Assembly: GCA_003342895.1 (NCBI GenBank)
Contig: PTFA01000041.1
Coordinates: 4,821,671 to 4,885,670 of the forward strand
Length of the DNA: 64,000 nucleotides
Origin: Casuarius casuarius
Lineage: Eukaryota > Chordata > Aves > Casuariiformes > Casuariidae
Direction of reading: 5' to 3'
The notes under the pieces were generated by a model that saw only the letters and a list, made by a program, of their open reading frames with translations, searched no databases and was not told the DNA's origin. The position numbers and the translations under genes were made by a program. Below, piece by piece: positions 54,089 through 64,000 of this stretch; positions within the stretch are counted from its first letter, which is position 1; every line of letters starts with the position of its first letter.

Positions 54089-56839
54089 GCTGTAATGGAG
54101 GAAGACAGTTAAACATATTACCACTTAAAAAAATGACAAATGAACATTTGATAAGCATTGCATGCCATATTTTAAAATAAAAGCAGGCTTTGATGTGTAG
54201 AACATCGTTTTTGCTCATATAGTGCTAGACTCTACACATATCCAGCCATACTAAAATTTCCTATTCCTAAATCCATTTCACGCGCTGCTTTTCTTCCAGT
54301 ATTAACACAATAGTTCCTTAGAGTTAGCTCCAATTTAATTTTCTTGTTCTGCTAGTACTCTGGACCCGACTGTGCTGTGTCTTTATACTGTCCAGCTATA
54401 CTTGCTTATAAAATTGGCTGATTTTCTTTTCCCTTTTAATATTCCATGAAAAGCAGATCAACTAGTTTCAATGGCAAAGCAAACATCATCACAACCGTTC
54501 AAGTTCCATCCAGAAAGATTTAATGAGGCCTCTTATCTAAACCAGCGTATCTAGCAAATAATCTACCATGGCCTCAAATTCTCACTTTGTCACAAGCCCC
54601 GAGGTCAGACCTCCTTAAAAGAGGTCCAAGAAAGAAATCGCAATGAATGGCCTTAGTCTGCCTTGTGGTTTCTTAGTGCTTGTGGCTGAGCATACCCCAA
54701 AACATCCTGACTTTGGCCCAGCTCCCTGTGAAATAAAGTAATTCTGTGAGAGCCGGTCACCACCATGCTGCAAATATGAGCAGCATGTGGAAGAGAATAG
54801 CGCAGGCTTTCTCTTCTTCTTTACTTCCTCACATGGGCATGCATTAGGTGAGAAAACTATGCATTTCAGTACAGTAACTCAGCATCTTCATCCTAGCCAG
54901 AATTATCTTGTTTTAGAAAACTTAAGAGAATTTCTTCTGTGTGATTCAATCAAATTTCTTTAAATGTTTACATTATATTTAGGCTTACATGGACACTGAG
55001 ACAACTTTTCTAAAGACAGTGCTTCCAATATCTCCTGACTCTAAAATATGCTCAAGAGATTACTGATTTCTAAAACCAGTTAAAAACTGGAACTTTCACA
55101 TGGTAGAAAATTCAGACTGGGATGAAAAGTCAAAATACTGAAGTTTTCCATGAAAGAGGAAGCTATGGAAAAAGTTTGAAGCAGAAATAGTTTAAAATAT
55201 CATTTCAGAATTTTCTATGAGTATGAAATATTTCATTATTCCTTAAATCAATATGCTGATTTTAGTTCGCCTAAACACTACATCCTGAACTCTACACCTG
55301 TAGTCTCCCAGATTGCTACAGCCTCCCACAGATTGTCATTCAAGTGCGTTCTGCAGCTCTTCTCCCTTGCAAGTTGTTTTGTCTCACCAGAACTAGATAT
55401 TTTATGATGTATGTTATGAAAAATCAACCAGAAGTGAGAATATATTGCCTCGTGAGAGAGAAGACCCAGTAATGAGTTTTCACAGAAGATATCAATGTAA
55501 ACTACTTGCTGATATTGACGTGACTTGGTAAAAAAATTGTTTAACAGATTAAAATATTTAATTCTGGATTGAACTTCCTGACCTGAAATAATACATTGCA
55601 CTTAGATCTTCTGAATGAAATATTTTTACAGGGAAAATCAAAACTAATATGTTTATCCTGTTCTAATGGTTTTATCAAGCTTTGTTTATCAATAAGGTTG
55701 GCCATAAAAAACTACATTGTATAATAAAAATGAAAACTTACAAAAAAGTGAGAAATGGAAACAAAATATTCTATTTCTCATTTGTAGAACTGTGTGTAAG
55801 CAGTATGAAAATCCGTGGGAAAAGCATCCACCTTCAACACTGCTGTTTTTAAAAAAAAACTCTTCAAAAATAATCGGCAATTTATGCTTTCTGAAATTAG
55901 CTACAACAAAGTGAGTAATTGCTGGGCGAGCCATACTGTATTTTACAGACTGTGCTCTTCCTCAGAACGAGATCCTGAGATTGCTTTAAAAGGTGTAATC
56001 TTCTGTAATCATTTCTGGTGCTCAAAGCAATTACTTTTCAATGGGAAAAGCAAGTAGGAGAACAACAGTATCCAAGAGCAGAGATCACCCATTTGTAAAC
56101 CTTGACCCTTCATATCATTCAGTTATTGACCAAGTTGGTAAAAAGAGAGTGTTGCGATTAAATGACTATAACCTTCATCTTAACTGGCATGAAACACCAT
56201 GAGGCCTGTGTCTGGTAAGCAGAATTTAAAAAAGAAACTTGTTTAAGATGTGATCTGTTACAAGGAATTTTCACTTCTCTGTTCCAACAAGGCGAGAGTT
56301 TAGTACAAGTGAAATGCATGTAAGGGAGATGAGAAACAAGAAAGGCATGCTCTGACTCCCCTCTCGCTCCCTAACAGCAAGCAGAGCATGATTCGGGTGG
56401 AGACAGGGTTGAGGCAGAACAGATTAAGAGTGCTCATGGGAAGTCACGTATAGGCAGGTGGTGGTGGTGCTGCTCTTACAACAATGTCTAAAGCCAGGAA
56501 AATAAGCTGCAGAGTAAGAACATATGGTAATAGGGCAAATTTGCTGGATAGAATGTATATTTTCCCCCTGCTTACTCCCTCTCAAGTGAAGAATTTGGTT
56601 TTATGTGTCAGAGACTTTAAACAATAATATGCAACTGCAGGAGGCAAATTTTAATGACAGTAGTATGAAAAAGCTGTTTCTGAGTAAAGGGAAAAAATTA
56701 CTAGGGGTTTTAGGCTATTACTGCAGGCCAATACACACATCTGCTCTTCATGGGTTAGATCCATGTTTTTGCCTTCCATGCCATTCAACCACCAGCCTTC
56801 TGCAGGAAAAAGAAATCAATGGAGCCAGTTAATTCCTAG

Positions 56840-57290
56840 CAGTGCTGTAAGATGCTGGGAAAAGGAAATGGGGAGGAGGAGAGCCCAGCAGTGTAAAGAG
56901 GTCGAACGCTCCTTGATCTGTGTTTTAGCTAATGTGAAAGCAGGAAAAAGATTAACTAGACATCTCTGCTCATCAGCTCTTCTTTCCTTTTACAGAACAG
57001 CTGGGAAAGAAATGAAGAGAAGAGGGGAGTGGGGAACCCATGCGGGAGAACACAGTTTTTGGAAGAGTAAAGTTAAATTAGAGAAAAGTTAAGGGAATTC
57101 TTTTCGGGGGGAAGAGGAACAAACAATGTGTATGAAGATGTCTGGAGATTTTAAGGGTGATGAAGTATTTATGCGAAAATTTGAAGGAGAGATGGAGAAT
57201 AGGACAGTAAGAAATTTGATGGAATTAGTGGAGAAAACACTGGGGAACAAATGAGATTGAAAGAAGGCTGGAGTTTAGAAATCCGTAGGG
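56840..57290 (+). other. Purine-rich (AG) intronic segment
   Basis: The plus strand is markedly A+G-rich for about 450 bases (gaaatggggaggaggagagc and similar). This keeps several short frames open, including one of about 55 codons ending at 57252. I see no splice-site support or similarity, so I read it as a compositional feature and not a gene. Confidence 0.4.
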
Positions 57291-58010
57291 AAATTCCATA
57301 AGGAAACAAAGACCTTCAAAGGGTCCTCAAAGGGCAATGAAAACTTTAGAAATAATGGTGAGGATCATCTAACTTAACTTTTAGGCATTTAAAGTTAAAT
57401 GTCTGGGTGAAAGCTTGTCAGTTTTTAATCTAGGGAGAGAAATAGGTATGCATAGATGATGACTGATAGTTGTAAAACTTATCTTAGACACCTGAGGATC
57501 CCAGAGGAAACACCTTCTAGAGAGGTTTATTCTTCTGACTGGATATGAGGGGACTTGGATTGTGACAGAAGTCTAACTTTTATATGCTGCAAAACACAAA
57601 GGACTCCCATGCTACGAGAATGAGATTAAGAAAGTGACCACAGCTGGATGTGGTAACTGAGAGAGGACCAGAATCAGACAAGCGAAGGTAGGAGTAGAGG
57701 GGAGGCAAAGCCACAGGAGAATCAGAAGAACATCTGGACAAATCACACAGGTGTGTAAGGGAAGGAAAGGTCACAGGAAATAAAAGCTTGGGGAGATGAG
57801 TGCTGATAGAAGGTTTGTTTCATTCAACTTTTGAATATGCAATAAAATAACAAGTTTGACCACTGAGATCATAGCCTTTTTACATAGTGTCCCTTTGTTT
57901 TTATTCTGAAAACTTTACAGGCGCAAAAGGTAGTTATGTTGCTGTGTCTGGAGGAGAATACCTCACGACAGTATGGGACTGGAAGTCCAGCAAGACCATC
58001 AGCCAGTCAT

Positions 58011-58028
58011 TCAAAGGCCAGCCTTTGA
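58011..58028. repeat. Small palindrome with partial tandem copy
   Basis: tcaaaggc and gcctttga flank two bases. The following bases repeat the aaggccagcc unit. This is a local duplication of no evident function. Confidence 0.5.
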
Positions 58029-61000
58029 AGGCCAGCCAGGTCATTGATTCCTGCTCTCTGTAACCTCAGGATCAATAGGACTGTAGTTCACAACAGCCCT
58101 CCCTTTCCACCCTTCTGCCAGGGACACCTCAAAAGCTACAAAATACTCTGTGAAAAAATTAAAACTCTCAGTACAAAGGAAATAGAGCATAAGAAACTCA
58201 TTGTGCCATGAAAAGAGAGACTAGAAGCATCACCAATATTTAGGTTACATGAAATGCCTAGATGATCCTTTAGAGACTCCATTTCACATTATAAAGAAAA
58301 CAATTTTTTCCCTTCATATACAAGTATCTGCGAATATGACCTCAGGGAAAAGTGCCCTGACTTCAAAAGGGGTGCCTAGCTTGGCCCTGAGTTTGAGTAT
58401 GAAGTACACAAGCAGCATTTGTCAAGACGATGAGGAGCACCAGCATTTCCTGAGACGTAACTAAGCTCTGAAACTCGAAACGAAGGCCGAGTTCCCCAAC
58501 CATCTGCCTTACAAAGTCAAAATACTCCTAGCCCTGGTGGGTGGCTAATGGAAGACATGAGGCATGGGATTAATTAAATAATAAATTCAGAACAACAAAC
58601 ACATTCAACAAACCGTGATCTTGTCCGCTTTCAGCATCCTCTTGGGGATACCAACAAATTGAATACCCAAAGCCTAATATCACACACTTTATTTTCCAGA
58701 CAATGGCACGGAAACTGGGCAGCCACGGAAAAAGTAAACGAGATACGATTAAAGAAATGTTACGACCTTTGTGAGACTTAGAGGACTGCCAAGCGATCTA
58801 TAAGTTAATGTGATAGAAGAGAGATATTGGTGTTTGTTTACAGCATGTCTAACGGCAATAAAAGAAACCACAGAGCAGGAGAGTAACTGAGACCAACACT
58901 ACGCAACGGAGTGCTCCTTCCCGGAGTCCGCTTCACTGTTTTCAAGGAAGAGGAAGTGCAACGTATCCAAACTCTGAGCCCTAGAGTCATGTATTTATAA
59001 CTTATTAAGAGGTCAAAAATGGCATTTGTTGGGTCTCAGTGTCCAAAACTCCTTGAATTACTCTAAGAACTGGGGCTCTGTGTTAAAATTCAATAACTAG
59101 AGCTTATTGAACACATCCATTATGACAGCAAGTTTACCTGCAGCAAAACTACAAATCCCTACCTCCGTGTGTGCTAGGTCTTGTGCAAAAAACAAGATCA
59201 GCCTCTTTGCAAGAAGCTTCAGCAGTAGGTAACACCAGGAAGCGTGTGTTCAGTAAATGCACTTAAGGTTTAAGGTTTTATCCATTTTTTTTCTCGCTTT
59301 CTGTCTCCCTCTCTGTCTCTCTCTCTCGGAAGGAGATATCCATGTACAATATTTCTAAGTAGGCACAGGCTTTGGTCAAAATATGAGGCACTTTATATAT
59401 CTTTTGTGTTTGACTTGCCATCTTAGATTAAAATAAAAGCTTAATGGAAGTTAAACAAGAACAGCCTGTAACATTTTCAAAGATATGTTCAAACATTAAC
59501 TGATTCATCCTCACTGGCTCATTAGGAAGAGGAAATTGCAGAATTCCATGTTAAAACCACTCAGAGAGGAGATGACAGATCCAGGATCGGTACTTAGAAA
59601 TTACTCTGTCATCCTCGGTCTTAGTCCCAGCCCTGCAATAACTTCTTTGGGAGAGTCTTCGGAGCAGGCTCAGAGCCATCGTGTCCTCAGGAAGGGCCCA
59701 GGCAAGTCTGGAAATTTGCTCCTCCTTTCCAGCAGTCTCAGTCCTTTACAACTCTAGGCTTACAATTTCAATAATCCACCACAGTAAAAGTCATTTATGG
59801 AATGAGATATATTGCTAGCTACTCAAATATTTTCTATTACCTATTAGTGCACTGTACAGCACATCAATACAGAGCCCAGATATTACAGCAAAGGGCACTC
59901 TAGAAATACCTAAGCAGACTGATCAATTTAATCTCTGCTGCAATACAGTGCATTAGCTGGATGACTTTTTTTTTTTCTTGGCACTGCTTAGGGACCTCAG
60001 AATTAGGACAAATATTCTCTTTTCTCCTCAACAAATGCTTAACAAATGACAAAAATGACAGCTTTGAAAGATTGATTTTTTAAAAGTGAGGTTCTGTATG
60101 GTAGCTTATGAAAGCACTTTAATTTAGAATGATTATTAATCAACCATCCGTTCAGATAATTTTCTAATTGAGGGGAAAAAATCTATATTCTGTCTCTTAC
60201 ATCCCCATCAGGTACTAAAATATGAATGTCTGCGCTCATTAACAAATATAAATAGGGAACATTGTCTGATGCAGAGACAGAGCTAATGCTTACATGTAAT
60301 ACTCCTACCTGACAGAATATGTTCTGAATTTTAGTACAGAAGAGATTTAATATGAACTTTGAATATTTTATAATAATACAGCACTGGCTACCATATTTCA
60401 CATGTATGAAATGGCAAAGTATTCTGACATATTGGAACACAGCTACTTGTTCTGGATGCTCTGTTTGGTTAATTCTACCTAGAGCAGAGACGTAAATCCC
60501 TATTAAAAAAACATGGGATAATAAAAAGCAAGGAAGTGCAACTAAGGACAAAAAGATAAGAGGGTAATACAAACAGTGGAATTGGCAAACAAAATTGTAA
60601 ACCCAAAGAATTAAAAAATATTTTGACTGACATGTTTATTAGCCCATCCTTATACTGATTTATTATTGTGTGGTTTATCAGCTTTGTTTGCCCAGCATGA
60701 ATCCCTGTGAAAACTGGAAATATAATGTGAATATTTATCACCACAACATTATTCTGAAGCAATCCAAACAATTCAAGTAATCTTAAGAAGCTGGTATGCA
60801 GAATATCATAAATTCGTTTTCTGAATACAGACCATTTAAGGCTCAGTCCAGAAGAGTTATGTGCCTAGACCTTGATGTGAGCAGAGAAGGATCTACAATG
60901 TAGGTCTCCCGCTCCCTGGCCAACTGTTCTAACCCACTGTGTACTGAGCCAAAGATGAACGCTACCATCGCTCCAGCCAACCTTACAAGTATAATACTTG

Positions 61001-62069
61001 CTCAGACTTACAGAGAATAATTACATTTCCAGGCAGCTGATCTTCTGAAGTCCTTGAATCCCCTTATTAGCTCTATAGGAAGCTTCAGAAGGAAAAACCA
61101 ACATAAATGTACAACTAGAACAAAATACTGGTTTCTTGGATTCCACTCCAAAGGACCTTAAAAGGCATATACTATCAACTTGGAAGCTAGATCTTTTTTA
61201 CGTCTGACCTGTAATCCTTTCTGAATGGATCCTGGAACCATGTCTGGTTTTACAATAAAGTTTATTATGACATGTATATACACAGGCATAATTTATGAAG
61301 AAAGACATGCAAACACAATTTTAACACAAAATATGTGGCAAGGGAGTCATTTACTAGGCTTTCATACAAAATACAAATTTATTACTAAATGTCTATGCCT
61401 AAAACTCAGTATGTAGTACATCATATTTTAAATTATTAACATCTCTGCTGGAGAAGCTTCCTTCATAAAATATTTACACAGCACATCTCAGGACTCTGTA
61501 TTTTGCCACCAGTTACTCAAAGTGTAAGACAAATATAGTTAGCAGGTCATTCTTTTCCTATATAAGCTATTCTTTTCACTAAAAAAAAAAAAAGAAAAAG
61601 TTTGAGCTATTCTACTGTTATGACCTTTGTTATGAAATACCGTGCTCCAGTATAATGATATATTTTGACCCCCGAGGGCACCGAGGGTCAGAGGGCAGAC
61701 CTGCTGCTAATGGCCATGCCGGGCTGCAAAACACGAGAGGCAAGCATGTTTCAATTACTTTTCCAATTAGTAGCAACAATCAATGCAAGCTGTAAAAAGC
61801 CTTAAGGAAACTGGCAAAATGTTGCAAAGTACGGATGATTCTTTTTTAAGTAAGTAACAAATCCAAGGACAATAAAAGTATTAGTATTCCCTTGATTGTT
61901 TTTTCAATACAATGTGATCATACAACCCTTTATTTCAAATCAGGCAAACTGGAAGTGTTGCCTTCTTAAAATCTAGATAACTCTTCAAAGAAAACAAGTA
62001 TTAATTAGATAACCTATTCTTTTCTAATTTAGACAATATAAAAAAAATCCCATATGATCATTTTGTTAG

Positions 62070-62131
62070 ATTGAAAATTGAATTTATGATGCAACACATT
62101 CAGAGTTTGCATCATAAATTCAATTTTCAAT
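62070..62131. repeat. Perfect inverted repeat: 25-bp arms, 12-base loop
   Basis: The arm 62070-62094 (attgaaaattgaatttatga, then tgcaa) is exactly complementary to 62107-62131, with the loop cacattcagagt between. No mismatch occurs in the 25 pairs. The hairpin is AT-rich. Perfect arms in intronic DNA suggest recent origin or selection. It has no obvious target-site duplication. Confidence 0.95.
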
Positions 62132-63986
62132 TGACTGATACTTAAAACTAAGCAAGAATGATGTTCTGATTTTTGCAAATAATGTTTCTATGGGATAGAA
62201 GAAAAGTGCCTCCAGCATTTCCAGCAGTTTGTATGCAGTTGCTTTGGTTATTAGAAAGCTTCTCAGCACAGTATCAGGATTCTGTTGGCATTTGTTTATT
62301 CAATTTGCCAATGTCAAAATAATATTTTAAAGAGGAAGTAAGGGAGTAGAGAAGCAGAACTATATACTTGAATGCATTTTAAAACAATATAAAACCAACC
62401 ATATCCAAGATGCAAGGCATGGTTTTTTTTTAATTTTACTGTTATCAAAAGTTCAGCTGCATAGTTTTAAAACTCATTTCAATCATTTTCCTAATATCTG
62501 TATAGTTTTATTGAGGGTACAAAGTAATAACGGTTTACATCAACTTTGTAGTAATGGTTGATACTAAATACAGACAAATTATGATGAAGCAGCGTTAATT
62601 TTAAAATTCAAAATCCATACATGGCTTTCTACTGTCAAAATACGCCGCAGCAACACCCCTCACATCCCAAGCTCAAGAAAGTGCAAAAAAGAGAGTTCTG
62701 TGATTTTTTTTCATTTCATTTTTGTTTGAAGGAATGGAACGGACAAATCTATCTAGTAAGAAGGAAATTCTGAACATAAATGAAATAAAAAATAGTTCTA
62801 TGTCCATTAGTAGGTAGAAATGATTGGTAAATTAATTGGCAAATTAATAAAATTTTCTTATATTGGGGAAGAATAAGTGCTGGCAATGCAAATAGTAAAT
62901 AGGGAGGCTACTAAATAGCAAATAGCTACAATGAGCTGTTTTCAAATCTGCAAGACTGGATTACTCGTGCTAAATAATTTTTAAAGAACTGGCTGAGGAG
63001 TTCTTGTGGACACTGATTTTTGAAGTTTAATATCTACTGTAACACAAAAGACATTCTAAAATCTAGAAAAAAGATAATGTGTCAATATTTAAAGGAAGAA
63101 AGTGGGATTATTTCAACATGACATCATTGTAAGGAAAAAACATGGAAATAATGTTAAAAGAGGCAATCAGTTGGATTGAGTGGTAGCATGATTAATACCA
63201 ATCAACAGTGTTTAATAGAAAACAGGTCTTCTTAGGAAATTTCATATCATTTTGTGATGATATTACAAATTCAGTTCGTAAAGATAACTTTTGAAAATAC
63301 TTGCCTTAATTTCTGTATAAATATCCCTCCATATTATCCCTCTGATGGAAAAGTAGCATTGCACAAAATCCACATGGCTTATACTAAAAATGTTAAAGAA
63401 CACAGAGAATCTGAAGAAGAAATTGGAAATGGGGAACCAGCACCTAATGGGCATATCTTTGGTGATATTTTAATGACAAGCAAATTATAAAGAGTCCATT
63501 GGAATGAGCAGTAGACAGACTCAAGATCCATTTGATCATCTGAATATGTAAAAACAAAGCTGTGGACAGCAGGGAGATAAAAAGTCTTAGCAGTCTTAAC
63601 AACCAATTGAAAATGGATTCTTACTCCAGCAGAGTGGCTCACAACAGAGCGTGTGAATTTATGCACATGGATGTACAATGCAGCAGTGGAAAAGCCACAT
63701 AAATCTGCATGCAAAATTGATAAGAACATTAAAAGAAAGTCATGTTCAGTTCTATTCACCACTCTTTCAAATGGATATCTATTAAAAGAAAAGTATGTAT
63801 TGCCACAATAAGGATTGGAATAACCTGTGGAATAATTTACAATGTATGTGGTTTATTTGTTCTCTCACCTGACACCTTAAATTGAGATTAGATGGATTTG
63901 AAATATCCAACTGAAGAAGGCATTGAGGAACAGATAAAAAAAATCCAGATGAAAAGAATGAAGTAATTTCAAAAGACTGGTAATTC

Positions 63987-64000
63987 TTTTTTTTTTTTTT
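63987..64000. repeat. T homopolymer at the right edge
   Basis: The window ends inside a run of T, so its full length is unknown. Confidence 0.9.

Noticed and set aside
57080..57252. Short plus-strand frame with a protein-like acidic sequence
   Set aside because: It sits in an AG-rich segment where stops are rare and polar residues are expected. No splice signals or promoter were seen.
60183..60771. Two overlapping hydrophobic minus-strand frames that recall a multi-pass receptor
   Set aside because: The frames differ and overlap, no receptor motif could be matched, and the hydrophobicity follows from AT-rich T-heavy codons.

Overview
The window looks like nuclear DNA of a sauropsid vertebrate, most likely a bird. 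It is AT-rich, has very few interspersed repeats, carries one decayed CR1-type LINE tail, and its only recognisable gene is vertebrate-like with GT-AG introns. Nothing prokaryotic, plasmid-like or viral was seen. Almost all open frames are short chance frames.

The one gene identified with confidence is the 3' end of PARD3 (partitioning-defective 3, the PAR-3 cell-polarity scaffold) on the minus strand. Its last three coding exons lie at 36172-36292, 26406-26533 and 22509-22902. Their phases join exactly and give the C-terminal 210 or so residues, ending [18 protein letters not shown]. The 3'UTR runs left to a likely polyadenylation site near 20.78 kb. The next upstream exon was searched for by eye and not found, so the intron from 36293 to the right edge is at least 27.7 kb.

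The left 20 kb is intergenic DNA beyond the 3' end of PARD3, with a CR1 fragment (11.46-11.76 kb), simple repeats and a few GC-richer patches. A dense CpG island at 20.16-20.52 kb lies only about 300 bases beyond the PARD3 end. It contains an RFX X-box-like palindrome and a good plus-strand splice donor.

The large PARD3 introns are mostly non-coding. The exception is a convincing plus-strand (antisense) exon pair at 47416-47550 and 47658-47951, separated by a 107-base intron with a GTAAGA donor, a TACTAAT branch site and a TTTTGTAG acceptor. It encodes a hydrophilic C-terminus that I do not recognise. Weaker plus-strand candidate exons lie at 44959-45050, 46399-46499 and 27691-27866. One hypothesis is a single unrecognised gene that starts at the 20.2 kb island, runs antisense through the PARD3 tail and ends near 48.2 kb. 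Other structures of note are a perfect 25-bp-stem hairpin (62070-62131), a 15-bp inverted repeat (51052-51130), a CTCF-like site (51.92 kb) and a long (CA)n tract (52.84 kb).
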